Source: Alterluteimonas quercicellularis
GTDB lineage: Bacteria; Pseudomonadota; Gammaproteobacteria; Xanthomonadales; Xanthomonadaceae
Assembly (NCBI RefSeq): GCF_021191635.1
Contig: NZ_JAIWPR010000040.1
Coordinates: 1 to 58,163 of the forward strand
Length of the DNA stretch: 58,163 nt
Direction: 5' to 3'
Shown: one piece after another, positions 1 to 10,106 of the stretch
Layout of the letters: each line of letters opens with the position of its first letter
How positions within the stretch are numbered: position 1 is the first letter of the stretch
Translations under genes and position numbers: made by a program
Notes under the pieces: generated by a model
The model's database searches: none
The model's input: only the letters and a program-made list of their open reading frames with translations
What the model was told of the DNA's origin: nothing

Positions 1-1
1 G

Positions 2-1081
2 GTGGACGCCGCCCGCGCCGAGCTGCGCGCCGGCGATGCCGCGGCCGCGGCCGCCACCGCGCGGCGCGCGCTGGCGCTGGCGCCCGCGCACGGCCCCGCG
101 TTCGGCGTGCTGGCGCAGGCGCTGGGCGATGCGGACGGCGCCGAGGCGGCACTGGCGCGCTACCGGATCGCCGCGCAGCGCGCGCCGCGCGACGTGCAGG
201 TGCGCGGCTGGCTGGCGCTGCGCGCGCTCGAGCGCGGCGACGCCGACGACGCGCTCGCGCACTTCGACGCGCTGCTGACCGTGTCGCCCGGCAACCGCCG
301 GCAGGTGCTGTCGCTGCTGGCCCGGCTCGCCGGCGACCGCGCCTTCGCCGACGCCCTGGCCGGGCACCTGTCGCGGCGGCCGCCCTGGCGCGGCGCGCTG
401 CTGCGCACCGCCTCGCAGGAAGCGCCCGAGGCCGCCGACCGCCTGCACGCGGCGCTGCGCCGGCACGGCGACCTGTCCGCCGAGGAGACCGCGCGCTGGC
501 TGGACGCGATGCTCGCCGGCGGCCGCTGGGGCACCGCCTACGCCTACTGGGCGAGCGGGCTGCCGACGCCGCCGCGGACGCTGCCGGCGGTCTACAACGG
601 CGACTTCGCCGGCGCGCCGACGGCCGCCGGCTTCGACTGGCGGCTGCGCCGCACCCCGGGCGTCGTCGCCGAGCGCAGGCCGCGGCCGGAGGGCGGCCAC
701 ACGATGCGGTTCGTCTTCCTCGGCCGCGCGGTGGACCGGGTCGGCCTGGAGCAGCCGCTGCTGCTGGCCCCGGGCCACTACCGCCTGCGCGCGCTCGCGC
801 GCGGGGCCGGCCTGCGCGCGTCCGCCGGCGGCCTGGCCTGGAGCCTGGCCTGCGGGGACGGCGCCCGCATCGCCCGCGGCGCGCTCATGCGCGGCGACGA
901 CGCCTGGGCCGAGGCCGGCCTGGAGTTCGAGGTGCCCGCCGCGCCGGGATGCGAAGGCCAGTGGCTGCGCCTGGTCAACCCGGCGCCGCCGGGCATGGCG
1001 CAGATCCTGCGCGGCGAGCTCCACCTGGCCGAGGTCGCGATCGACCCCTTGCCGGGCGTGAAGAAGGATTCACCAGGATGA
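2..1081 (+). CDS. TPR-containing protein, probably 5'-truncated by the window
   Basis: Open from the first bases of the window to a stop at 1079-1081 (up to 359 residues). The GTG at position 2 is only the first in-frame start codon visible, so the true start probably lies outside. Residues 1-110 are Ala/Leu/Arg-rich helical pairs of tetratricopeptide type (for example ALALAPAHGPAFGVLAQALG). Residues 190-350 look like a beta-rich carbohydrate-binding-like module (VYNGDFAGAP, GHYRLRALARG). Proteins of this plan, TPRs followed by a jelly-roll-like domain, occur in exopolysaccharide loci as assembly or scaffold proteins; that role is inferred from the neighbours. It is followed after 127 bp by the small exported protein at 1209. 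Confidence 0.7.
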   Translation: MDAARAELRAGDAAAAAATARRALALAPAHGPAFGVLAQALGDADGAEAALARYRIAAQRAPRDVQVRGWLALRALERGDADDALAHFDALLTVSPGNRRQVLSLLARLAGDRAFADALAGHLSRRPPWRGALLRTASQEAPEAADRLHAALRRHGDLSAEETARWLDAMLAGGRWGTAYAYWASGLPTPPRTLPAVYNGDFAGAPTAAGFDWRLRRTPGVVAERRPRPEGGHTMRFVFLGRAVDRVGLEQPLLLAPGHYRLRALARGAGLRASAGGLAWSLACGDGARIARGALMRGDDAWAEAGLEFEVPAAPGCEGQWLRLVNPAPPGMAQILRGELHLAEVAIDPLPGVKKDSPG

Positions 1082-1208
1082 ACCATCCCGCTGAATTTCC
1101 AACGGTTTTTCGGCCGCTTGCGCTTGCGGGGCCCGGTTGCCTGCTCTACCCTGGCTTGCCGGATCCCCGCCGGTCCCCGTTGCGGCTTTTCCTGGAGGAA
1201 ACGCCATC

Positions 1209-1625
1209 ATGAAGACGTTCGAGATCCTGTCCCTCGCCGCGCTGCTCGCCACCGCGCTCGGGACGGCGCATGCCCAGGAACAGGCGGTCACCGTGCGGGT
1301 GGAGAGCGGCAGCGTGATGGCCAGCCAGGGCGGCGAGTTCGTCACCGTGCCCTCCGGTGCGCAGCTGCCCCCCGGCAGCCGGCTGATGCTGTCCGAGAAC
1401 GCGAGCGCCACGCTCGTCTACGCCAACGGCTGCTCGCGCCCGCTGAGCGCCGCCGGCGTGTACGCCGTGCCCGCCACCTGCGTGCCGGTCGCCAGCACCG
1501 GCAGCGGCGCCGCCACCGGCGTGGACGTGCAGGGCGCGCTGATCCTGGCCGGCGGCACCGCCGCGGTGGCCGCGGGCCTGGCCAGCATGGACCAGGAAGA
1601 CGTGCCGCCGTCGATCAGCCGCTGA
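1209..1625 (+). CDS. Small exported FecR-like-fold protein of the polysaccharide locus
   Basis: A 138-residue protein. The start at 1209 is fixed by a strong ribosome-binding site, GGAGGAA at 1194-1200. Residues 1-20 form a Sec signal peptide ending in AHA. The mature part has the pattern VRVESGSVMASQGGEF, followed by a basic loop and VYANGCSRPL, resembling a single FecR-like beta module, with two cysteines that could form a disulfide. A hydrophobic Gly/Ala segment (GALILAGGTAAVAAGLA) near the C terminus could be a membrane anchor. Small proteins of this type are common in exopolysaccharide clusters, but I know of no assigned function. A strong terminator follows at 1650, so it is probably transcribed separately from the genes downstream. 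Confidence 0.72.
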   Translation: MKTFEILSLAALLATALGTAHAQEQAVTVRVESGSVMASQGGEFVTVPSGAQLPPGSRLMLSENASATLVYANGCSRPLSAAGVYAVPATCVPVASTGSGAATGVDVQGALILAGGTAAVAAGLASMDQEDVPPSISR

Positions 1626-1649
1626 AGCGGCGCGCGGACGTTCGATGAC

Positions 1650-1680
1650 GACGGGACGGGCCCAGCAGGCCGGTCCCGTC
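1650..1680 (+). terminator. Rho-independent terminator after the small exported protein
   Basis: GACGGGAC (1650-1657) pairs with GTCCCGTC (1673-1680). Inside it, GGCC pairs with GGCC around the loop CAGCA, with one G-G mismatch between the two stems. TTCGTTT follows directly. The hairpin sits 25 bp after the stop of the preceding gene and shows that the upstream ATG at 1645 is not the start of the next gene. Confidence 0.7.
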
Positions 1681-1728
1681 TTCGTTTCGGGCCGCCCAGG
1701 CCGCGAGGCCGGGCCCGCGACCCGCGCG

Positions 1729-3096
1729 ATGCGCACCACCCTGCCGGACGCCGAGCGCCAGGCCGGCATCGCCTTCGTGGCGGTGGCGCTGCTGCTGGCG
1801 CTGGCGGTGACCACCGGCGGCAGTTCGCAGGACGCCGGGCGCGGCGTCTTCGTGCTGCAGCTGGCGTCGCTGCCGGCGCTCGGCTGGGCCACCTGGCGGC
1901 AGCTGCGCGGCGGGGCGCCGCCCTGGCCGTGGCCTTGGATCGCGCTGGCGGTCGCCCTGTTCGCCGTGCCGCTGCTGCAGCTGGCGCCGTGGCCGGCCGC
2001 CGCCGTGGCCAGCGCCGGCCGCGATGCGCTGGCCGCCGATCTCGCCCGCTTCGGCGCGGACGCGCCGGCGCGCGCGAGCCTGGCCCCGGGCGCGACGCGC
2101 GGCGCGCTGTTCCTCCTGCTGCCGGCGCTGGCGGTGTTCTGGCTGACGTGGGCGCTGCCCGCGCGGCTGCAGCAGCGGGTGGCGTGGGTGGTGGTGGCGC
2201 TGGCGATGGCCAGCCTGCTGCTGGGCATCCTGCAGCTCGGCGCGCCGGCCGAGAGCCCGCTCAACCCGTACCCGCAGTGGGAGCCGGCGATGAACGGCTT
2301 CCTCGCCAACCCGAACCACCAGGCGACGCTGCTGGTGGTGGCCGCCACCCTGGCCGGCGCGCGGCTGGCCACGGCCTGGGGCCTGTGGCCGCGCGGCCGC
2401 CGCCATCGCGCGATCACGATCCTGGCCGCGGCCGCGGTGGTGGCACTGGCGTTCGCGGCGCTGCCGCTGACCGGCTCGCGTGCGGGCGTGCTGCTGTTCC
2501 TGCTCGCCGCCGCGGCGGTGGCCGCGGGGCAGTGGCCGGCCTGGCGCGGCCGCCGCGGCGGCCGGCTGCTGCTGGGCGCGGGCCTGGCCGCGACCGCCGT
2601 CGGCCTGCTGGCGGCGCTGCGCTGGATGCGCGTGGACGCCATCGACGAACTGCGCTCGCCGCTGCGCGCGGCGACGGCGCAGATCGCGCAGCGCTACGCG
2701 CCCTCGGGCAGCGGCGTGGGCAGCTACGCCGGCGTGTTCGAGCAGGAGGCGCCGGACGCGATGCTGATGGACACCTTCGTCAACCACGCGCACAACGAAT
2801 ACGCGCAGTGGCTGTTCGAGGCCGGCGTGCTGGCGCTGCCGGCGATGGCGCTGGGCGCGTGGGCGCTGCTGTGGACTGCGCGCGGCCTGCGGCGGCGGCC
2901 GCCGCACGAGCGCGGCCTGGGCCTGGCCGCACTGGTCGCGCTGCTGGCGATCCTGGCGCATTCGCTGGTCGACTACCCGCTGCGCACGCCCGCGCTGCTG
3001 TGCGTGGCCGCGGCACTCGCGGCGATGGCCGCCTCGGCCGCGGCGCGCGGCGGCGGACACGCGGCACCGGAGCCTTCGTCGCCCGGCGCGTCATAA
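1729..3096 (+). CDS. O-antigen ligase/polymerase family membrane protein (Wzy_C type)
   Basis: A polytopic inner-membrane protein of 455 residues, with about 10-12 hydrophobic segments. The Wzy_C-like part includes TGSRAGVLLFLL and the periplasmic-loop motif NHAHNEYAQWLFEAG, typical of O-antigen ligases/polymerases that use undecaprenyl-linked glycans. The start at 1729 (MRTTLPDAERQ) is preferred because the earlier in-frame ATG at 1645 lies in a terminator region. The stop overlaps a CATAAT -10-like hexamer (3092-3097) that may serve the dehydrogenase gene downstream. The locus has a second polymerase-like gene (EpsG type, 13120), so this one may be the ligase or a polymerase for a different product; sequence alone cannot decide. 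Confidence 0.82.
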   Translation: MRTTLPDAERQAGIAFVAVALLLALAVTTGGSSQDAGRGVFVLQLASLPALGWATWRQLRGGAPPWPWPWIALAVALFAVPLLQLAPWPAAAVASAGRDALAADLARFGADAPARASLAPGATRGALFLLLPALAVFWLTWALPARLQQRVAWVVVALAMASLLLGILQLGAPAESPLNPYPQWEPAMNGFLANPNHQATLLVVAATLAGARLATAWGLWPRGRRHRAITILAAAAVVALAFAALPLTGSRAGVLLFLLAAAAVAAGQWPAWRGRRGGRLLLGAGLAATAVGLLAALRWMRVDAIDELRSPLRAATAQIAQRYAPSGSGVGSYAGVFEQEAPDAMLMDTFVNHAHNEYAQWLFEAGVLALPAMALGAWALLWTARGLRRRPPHERGLGLAALVALLAILAHSLVDYPLRTPALLCVAAALAAMAASAAARGGGHAAPEPSSPGAS

Positions 3097-3162
3097 TCGC
3101 AGCGATCGACGCCCAGGCCCCGCCCCCGTCCGTTCCGCCCCGCCCCTTCCGGACCCTCGCGC

Positions 3163-4467
<1,305 letters not shown>

Positions 4468-4474
4468 CCGCCCC

Positions 4475-5509
4475 ATGAGCGCCTACCAGGCACTGCTCCG
4501 GCAACTCCCGCTGACGCCGCGCACGTGGCTGGTCACCGGCGCGGCGGGCTTCATCGGATCGAACCTGCTCGAGACCCTGCTGCGCCTCGACCAGCGCGTG
4601 GTCGGCCTGGACAACTTCGCCACCGGCCATCGCCGCAACCTCGACGAGGTCCGCGGGCTCGTGGCCCCGGCGCAGTGGGCGCGATTCGCCTTCGTCGAGG
4701 GCGACATCCGCGATCCCGCCTGCTGCCGCGAGGCCTGCCGCGGCGTGGACCACGTCCTGCACCAGGCGGCGCTGGGCAGCGTGCCGCGCAGCCTCGACGA
4801 TCCCCTCGCCACCCACGCGGTCAACGTCACCGGCTTCCTCAACATGCTCATCGCCGCGCGCGACGCCGGCGTGCGCAGCTTCACCTATGCCGCCAGCAGC
4901 AGCACCTACGGCGACCACCCCGCGCTGCCGAAGGTCGAGCACGCCATCGGCCGGCCGCTGAGCCCGTACGCGGTCAGCAAGTACGCCAACGAGCTGTACG
5001 CGGAGGTCTTCGCGCGCAATTATGGATTCGCCTCCATCGGCCTGCGCTACTTCAACGTGTTCGGGCCGCGCCAGGACCCCAACGGCCCCTACGCGGCGGT
5101 GATCCCGAGATGGACGGCGGCGCTGCTCAAGGGCGAGCCGGTCTGGATCAACGGGGACGGCGAGAGCAGCCGCGACTTCTGCTTCGTCGCCAACGCCGTG
5201 CAGGCGAACCTGCTGGCCGCCACCACCTCGAACCCGGACGCGCTGGACCAGGTCTACAACGTCGCCGTCGGCGAACGCACCACGCTCAACGCCCTGTACC
5301 TGCAGCTGCGCGAGGCCCTCGCCCCGCACGGCGTCGCCGCCGACGTGCCGCCGCGCTACCGGGACTTCCGGCCCGGCGACGTCCGCCACAGCCAGGCCGA
5401 CATCGGCAAGGCGGAGCGGCTGCTGGGATACCGGCCTTCGCACCGGCTGGCCGAGGGCATCGCCGCGGCCGCCGGCTGGTACACGACGTCGGCGGCGGTC
5501 GATGGATAG
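4475..5509 (+). CDS. tviC: UDP-GlcNAc(A) C4-epimerase, TviC/WbpP type
   Basis: A 344-residue extended short-chain dehydrogenase. The N terminus [20 protein letters not shown] followed by [16 protein letters not shown] closely follows the WbpP/TviC pattern. The NAD-binding motif GAAGFIG starts at residue 22, and the catalytic YxxxK is Y165-K169 ([15 protein letters not shown]), preceded by the SSS of [11 protein letters not shown]. It interconverts the gluco and galacto forms of UDP-HexNAc or their uronic acids, so with the upstream dehydrogenase it should supply UDP-GalNAcA. The ATG at 4475 is chosen over an ATG at 4445 inside the previous gene because homologues begin at this point. Confidence 0.93.
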   Translation: MSAYQALLRQLPLTPRTWLVTGAAGFIGSNLLETLLRLDQRVVGLDNFATGHRRNLDEVRGLVAPAQWARFAFVEGDIRDPACCREACRGVDHVLHQAALGSVPRSLDDPLATHAVNVTGFLNMLIAARDAGVRSFTYAASSSTYGDHPALPKVEHAIGRPLSPYAVSKYANELYAEVFARNYGFASIGLRYFNVFGPRQDPNGPYAAVIPRWTAALLKGEPVWINGDGESSRDFCFVANAVQANLLAATTSNPDALDQVYNVAVGERTTLNALYLQLREALAPHGVAADVPPRYRDFRPGDVRHSQADIGKAERLLGYRPSHRLAEGIAAAAGWYTTSAAVDG

Positions 5510-5518
5510 CCGCCTGCC

Positions 5519-6937
5519 ATGGGCGCCGCCGTCGGGCCGCGCCACAGCGACCTCCGGGCGCACGGACGCGCGCCGCGATCGCGGGCCCCTGCGCGCGTGA
5601 TCGCGCGGCTGCGCCGGTACCTCGCCGGAACCGGGCTCGGCCCCCAGGTGGTGCGCGGCCTGCTCGGCAGCGGCGGATTGCGGATCGCCGGCATGGGCTT
5701 CGGCTTCCTGGTCGGCGTGCAGCTCGCGCGCGCGCTGGGTGCCGAGGGCTACGGCGTGTACGGGGTGGCGATGTCGATCGTGGCGCTGCTGACGGTGCCC
5801 ACCGAGTTCGGCCTGCCGCAGCTGCTGACCCGGGAGGTGGCCGCGGCGCAGGCGCACGGCGACTGGGGCCGCGTGCACGGCGTGCTGCGCTGGACCACCC
5901 GCGTCTCGATGCTGGCGGCGCTGCTGGTGGCCGCGGCGATCGTCGCCTGGCTGCTGGTTCCCGGTCCCCGGCCGGCGTCGCCGCTCGGCGCCGCGCTGTT
6001 GGCCGGCACCGCGCTGGTGCCGCTGGTGGCGCTGCTGTCGCTGCGCTCGGCCGCGCTGCGCGGGCTGCAGCGCATCGTCGGCGGACAGGTCGCCGAGGTG
6101 GCGCTGCGGCCGGCCTTCCACTCCCTGCTGCTGTTCCTGGCGCCGCTGCTGTTCGCCGCCACCACGCCGGCGCTGGCGATGGCGCTGGGCGCGGCGGCCA
6201 CCGGCGCCGCGCTGCTGGTGGCGCAATGGATGCTGCGGCGCGCGCTGCCGCCGGGGGCGCCCGCGGTCTCCGCCGCCGACGCACGGCGGTGGTGGTCGGC
6301 GGCGCTGCCGATGGCCGCCACCGAGGGCATGCGCCTGCTGCACGCTCACCTGCTGATCCTGCTGCTGGGCGCGATGGTGGCGCTGTCGGAGGTGGGGGTG
6401 TACCGGGTGGCGAGTTCGGTCGCGCTGCTGGTGGCCATGCCGGTGAGCCTGTTCAACATCGTCGGCGCACCGGTGATCGCGCGGCTGCACGCGGTGGACG
6501 ACCGCGCGCGCCTGCAACGGCTGCTGGCCGGGCTCGCGGCCGGCATGCTGCTGTGCACGGCAGCGCTGGCGCTGCCCTTCGCGCTGGCCGGCCGGCCGAT
6601 CCTGGCCGCCCTGTTCGGCGCGCCCTTCGCGGCCGGCCATGCGGTGCTGCTGTGGCTGTGCGCCGGCGTGCTGGCGAACGCCTTCTTCGGCGCCGCGGCG
6701 GCCACGCTCAACATGACCGGCCGGCAGGGCCGGGTAACCCGGGCCTCGCTGGCCTCGCTGGCGCTGCTGGCGGTCGCCGCGCCGCCGCTGGTCCATGCAT
6801 GGGGGATCCCGGGCGCGGCGGTCGCGCACCTGCTGGCGACGGCATCGTGGAGCGCGCTGATGTGGCGCGACGCGCGCAGGCTGCTCGGCCTCGATACCTC
6901 GGCGCTGGCGATCCTGCGCACGGGGCTGCGCGCATGA
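5519..6937 (+). CDS. Oligosaccharide flippase, Wzx/MATE-like
   Basis: Up to 472 residues with about 12 predicted membrane helices, for example IAGMGFGFLVGVQLARALGAEGYGVYGVAMSIVALL, which is the characteristic opening of polysaccharide-biosynthesis flippases (PST family). It should move undecaprenyl-diphosphate-linked repeat units across the inner membrane. The first ATG (5519) gives a basic 26-residue leader; a GTG at 5597 (VIARLRRYLAG) would give a more usual N terminus, and no strong ribosome-binding site decides between them. Its stop overlaps the start of the methyltransferase gene (ATGA at 6934-6937), so the two are translationally coupled. Confidence 0.87.
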   Translation: MGAAVGPRHSDLRAHGRAPRSRAPARVIARLRRYLAGTGLGPQVVRGLLGSGGLRIAGMGFGFLVGVQLARALGAEGYGVYGVAMSIVALLTVPTEFGLPQLLTREVAAAQAHGDWGRVHGVLRWTTRVSMLAALLVAAAIVAWLLVPGPRPASPLGAALLAGTALVPLVALLSLRSAALRGLQRIVGGQVAEVALRPAFHSLLLFLAPLLFAATTPALAMALGAAATGAALLVAQWMLRRALPPGAPAVSAADARRWWSAALPMAATEGMRLLHAHLLILLLGAMVALSEVGVYRVASSVALLVAMPVSLFNIVGAPVIARLHAVDDRARLQRLLAGLAAGMLLCTAALALPFALAGRPILAALFGAPFAAGHAVLLWLCAGVLANAFFGAAAATLNMTGRQGRVTRASLASLALLAVAAPPLVHAWGIPGAAVAHLLATASWSALMWRDARRLLGLDTSALAILRTGLRA

Positions 6938-7827
6938 GCCGCCTGCGCGACGCGCTCAAGGCGGCGCTGCCGGCGCCGGTGCGAGGGGTGCTGCGCCGGG
7001 GCCTGCACTACCTGCAGCGGCTGGGACGCTGGCCGGTGATCCTGTGGCAGGTCCGCGGCGCGGCCTGGCGCGACCGGCTGACGCTGCTCGCCTCGGCGCT
7101 GGCCTCGCCGGCGGTCGCCTTGCGCGGCCTGGACGCCTGGCAGGACCCGCTGCTGCTGCGCGATGCGCGGGTGCGCGTGCGCGGCCTCGGCGAGTTCCTG
7201 GTCCGTGCCCGCACCGACGACCTCTGGCACGTGCTGCCCGCGCGCGAGCCCGCGCTCTACGCGGCCATCGGCGCCGCGCTGCGCGAGGGCGACGTGTTCG
7301 TGGACGCGGGCGCCAACCTCGGCGTGTACACGGTGCTCGCCGCCCGCTGCGTCGGCGCGCACGGGCGCGTGGTGTGCTTCGAGATGATGCCCGACACCGC
7401 CGACCTGCTGGAGCGCCACGTCCGCCTCAACCGGCTCGACAACGTGACCGTGGTGCGCAAGGCGCTGAGCCGCCGCGCCGGCGACCGCGTGGTCGCGGTG
7501 GTGGAGGCCGGCAAGCACGGCCAGGCCAGCATCGCCCGAGAGCGCGCGAACCCGGATGCGCGGCGCGTCGAGGTGGCGACCACGACGCTGGACCGCGAAC
7601 TCGCCGGCTGCGCGCGGGTGCGGCTGATGAAGCTGGACCTGGAGGGCGCCGAGCTGGACGCGCTGCACGGCGCGGCGGAAGTCCTGCAGCGCACCGAGGC
7701 GCTGGTCTACGAGCGCTGGGGCGACGCCGGCGCGGCCACCGACCCGGTGGCGCGGCTGCTGGGCACCGCCGGGTTCGCCTGCGGCCGGCTCGACGGCAAC
7801 AACGCCATCGCGCGGCGCCCGGTTTGA
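6934..7827 (+). CDS. FkbM-family SAM-dependent methyltransferase
   Basis: A 297-residue protein. The SAM-binding motif is VFVDAGANLGVYTVLAARC, followed by VVCFEMMPDTADLL (motif II acidic residue), VTVVRKALSRRAGDR, and the FkbM-specific stretch LMKLDLEGAELDALHGA. This family O-methylates sugars and polyketides; in a polysaccharide locus the likely target is a hydroxyl of a repeat-unit sugar. The first 90 residues are basic and amphipathic and may contact the membrane or a partner. The start overlaps the flippase stop by 4 nt, and the downstream glycosyltransferase begins immediately after or across its stop. Confidence 0.85.
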   Translation: MSRLRDALKAALPAPVRGVLRRGLHYLQRLGRWPVILWQVRGAAWRDRLTLLASALASPAVALRGLDAWQDPLLLRDARVRVRGLGEFLVRARTDDLWHVLPAREPALYAAIGAALREGDVFVDAGANLGVYTVLAARCVGAHGRVVCFEMMPDTADLLERHVRLNRLDNVTVVRKALSRRAGDRVVAVVEAGKHGQASIARERANPDARRVEVATTTLDRELAGCARVRLMKLDLEGAELDALHGAAEVLQRTEALVYERWGDAGAATDPVARLLGTAGFACGRLDGNNAIARRPV

Positions 7828-7832
7828 ACGCC

Positions 7833-8921
7833 GTGCCCCGCCCCCGCATCGCCGTGCTGCTGCCCGACCTGCGGCCGGGGGGCGTGGAACGGATGCGGCT
7901 GCGCCTGGCGGCGGCATGGATCGAACGCGGCGTCGACGTCGATGTCGTGCTGCGACGCCGCGAAGGCGCACTGCTCGCCGAGTTGCCGGCTGGCGCGCGC
8001 GTCTTCGACCTCGCCGTCCCGCGGCTGCGCCGCATGGTCCTGCCGCTGGCCCGCTACCTGCGCGCGCAACGGCCGGATGCGTTGCTGGCGGCGATGTGGC
8101 CGCTCACCGCACTCGCCCCGCTGGCGGCCCGCCTGGGCGGCTTCCGCGGCCGCGTCGTGGTCAGCGAGCATGCGGTGCTCTCGCGGCAGCGGCCGCAAGG
8201 CGCCGTGCTGGGCGCGAGCGCGCGCTGGGGCTATCGCCACGCCGACGCGGTGGTCGCGGTCTCCACCGGGGTGGCCGACGACCTCGCCGCACTGACCGGC
8301 CTGCCGCGCGACACGTTCGTGGTGATCCACAACCCGGCGGCGGTCGAGCCGCAGCCCGCGCCCGCACGGGCGCGACCGGGGTCCTCGCCGCTGATCCTGT
8401 CGGTCGGTACGCTCAAGCGGGTGAAGCGGTTCGACCTGCTCATCGAGGCCTTCGCGCGGATCGCCGCCGGCGGCGACGCGCGCCTGTGCATCCTCGGCGA
8501 GGGCGAGGAGCGCGCGCGGCTGGAGGCGCTGGTCGCGCGCCACGGCCTCGGCGACCGGGTCTCGCTGCCCGGCTACGTCGCCGACACCGCGCCCTGGTAT
8601 GCGGCGGCCGACCTGTTCGTGCTGGCCTCCGACCAGGAAGGCTTCGGCAACGTCATCGTCGAGGCGCTGGCACAGGGCACGCCGGTGGTGAGCACCGACT
8701 GCCCCGCCGGCCCGCGCGAGATCCTCGACGGCGGCCGCCATGGCCGGCTGGTGCCGACGGGTGACGCCGAGGCGCTGGCGCAGGCGATGCGCGAAGCGCT
8801 GCGGGCCCCGCACGACGCCGAAGCGCTGCGCGCGCGGGCGCGCGACTTCGCCGTGGACGCCATCGCCGGACGCTACCTGGACCTGCTGCTGCCCGGCCGG
8901 CGCGGGGCCGCGCCGGCATGA
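7833..8921 (+). CDS. GT4-family glycosyltransferase
   Basis: A 362-residue GT-B enzyme. The N-terminal half has PRIAVLLPDLRPGGVERM, a typical acceptor-domain opening. The C-terminal half has LILSVGTLKRVKRFDLLIEA, LCILGEGEERARLEAL, LPGYVADTAPWYAAADLFVL and the E-x7-E nucleotide-sugar motif in DQEGFGNVIVEALAQGTPVV. It is a retaining transferase adding one sugar to the lipid-linked repeat unit; donor unknown. The GTG at 7833 is preferred; a TTG at 7824 overlapping the previous stop is an alternative. The stop overlaps the next gene's ATG (8918). Confidence 0.87.
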   Translation: MPRPRIAVLLPDLRPGGVERMRLRLAAAWIERGVDVDVVLRRREGALLAELPAGARVFDLAVPRLRRMVLPLARYLRAQRPDALLAAMWPLTALAPLAARLGGFRGRVVVSEHAVLSRQRPQGAVLGASARWGYRHADAVVAVSTGVADDLAALTGLPRDTFVVIHNPAAVEPQPAPARARPGSSPLILSVGTLKRVKRFDLLIEAFARIAAGGDARLCILGEGEERARLEALVARHGLGDRVSLPGYVADTAPWYAAADLFVLASDQEGFGNVIVEALAQGTPVVSTDCPAGPREILDGGRHGRLVPTGDAEALAQAMREALRAPHDAEALRARARDFAVDAIAGRYLDLLLPGRRGAAPA

Positions 8922-10105
8922 AGGCGCCGCTGCTCTACATCAGCTACGACGGCATGCTGGAGCCGCTGGGCCAGTCGCAGGTGCTGGCCTACCTGGAACG
9001 GCTGGCGGACGAGCGCGAGGTGCACCTGATCAGCTTCGAGAAGCCGCACGACCGCGGCGGCGAGGCCGAGCGCGCGGTGGCCGGGCGCCTGCGCGCGGCC
9101 GGCATCGCCTGGCACCCGCACCGCTACCACAAGCGGCCCTCGGCGCTGGCCACGGCCTGGGACATCCTGGCCGGCACGCGCACGGGGCTGCGGCTGGCGC
9201 GGTGGCGGCGCATCGGGATCGTGCACGCGCGCAGCGACGTGCCGGCGGCGATGGCGCTGGCGATCAAGCGCCTGACCGGGGCGCGGTTCCTGTTCGACAT
9301 GCGCGGCTTCTGGGCCGACGAGCGCGTGGACGGCGGCCTGTGGCCGCGCGACGGCCTGCTGTACCGCATCGCCAAGCGCTGCGAGCGCCGCTTCCTGCTG
9401 GGCGCCGACCACGTGGTCTCGCTGACCGAGGCCGGCCTGCGCGAACTGCGCCGGCTCGACTTCCTGCGCGGGCGGATGCCGCCGGCCACGGTGATCCCCA
9501 CCTGCGCCGACCTCGACCGCTTCGCGCCCGCCGCCGCGCCGCCGCCCGGCTTCGTGCTCGGCTACGTCGGCTCGGCGGGCACCTGGTACCTGTTCGATGC
9601 GGTGGTCGCCTGCTTCGCGCGCCTGCGCGAACGGCGCCCCGACGCGCGCCTGCTGGTCGTCAACCGCGGCGAGCACGCCTACGTCCGCGAGCGCCTGCGC
9701 GCCGGCGGCGTGCCGGAAGACGCGGTCGAGCTGCGCGCGGCCGCGCACGACGAGGTGCCCGCGCAGATGGCGCGCATGCACGCCGGGGTGTTCTTCATCC
9801 GGCCGGCCTATTCCAAGCAGGCGTCCGCGCCGACGCGGCTGGGCGAGTTCCTGGGCTGCGGCCTGCCCTGCCTGTCCAACGCCGGGGTCGGCGACATGGC
9901 GGCGGTCCTGGAAGGGGAGCGCGTCGGCGTGGCCTTGGACGCGTTCGACGACGACGCGCTGCGCCGCGGCCTGGACGCGCTGGAGGCCCTGCTGCGCGAG
10001 CCGGACCTGCGCGCGCGCTGCGTGCGCGCCGCGCGCCGGCACTTCTCGCTGGACGAGGGCGTGGCGCGCTACCGCGCCGTCTACGCTGCGCTGGAGACGC
10101 GCTGA
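8918..10105 (+). CDS. GT4-like glycosyltransferase
   Basis: A 395-residue GT-B protein beginning LLYISYDGMLEPLGQSQVLA, a common start in capsule-locus glycosyltransferases. The acceptor domain contains IVHARSDVPAAMAL and FLFDMRGFWADERVDGGLW. The donor half contains GYVGSAGTWYLFDAVVACF and a C-terminal stretch SKQASAPTRLGEFLGCGLPC in place of the classical E-x7-E, a known variant. It should extend the repeat unit. It overlaps the preceding gene by 4 nt (ATGA) and is followed after 1 nt by the GTG of the next transferase, so the three glycosyltransferase genes are translated as a unit. Confidence 0.85.
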   Translation: MKAPLLYISYDGMLEPLGQSQVLAYLERLADEREVHLISFEKPHDRGGEAERAVAGRLRAAGIAWHPHRYHKRPSALATAWDILAGTRTGLRLARWRRIGIVHARSDVPAAMALAIKRLTGARFLFDMRGFWADERVDGGLWPRDGLLYRIAKRCERRFLLGADHVVSLTEAGLRELRRLDFLRGRMPPATVIPTCADLDRFAPAAAPPPGFVLGYVGSAGTWYLFDAVVACFARLRERRPDARLLVVNRGEHAYVRERLRAGGVPEDAVELRAAAHDEVPAQMARMHAGVFFIRPAYSKQASAPTRLGEFLGCGLPCLSNAGVGDMAAVLEGERVGVALDAFDDDALRRGLDALEALLREPDLRARCVRAARRHFSLDEGVARYRAVYAALETR

Positions 10106-10106
10106 G

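Noticed and set aside
1645..1728. Upstream ATG giving a 28-residue N-terminal extension of the O-antigen ligase-family protein
   Set aside because: The ATG lies beside, and the extension across, a rho-independent hairpin; no ribosome-binding site; the extension is not signal-like.
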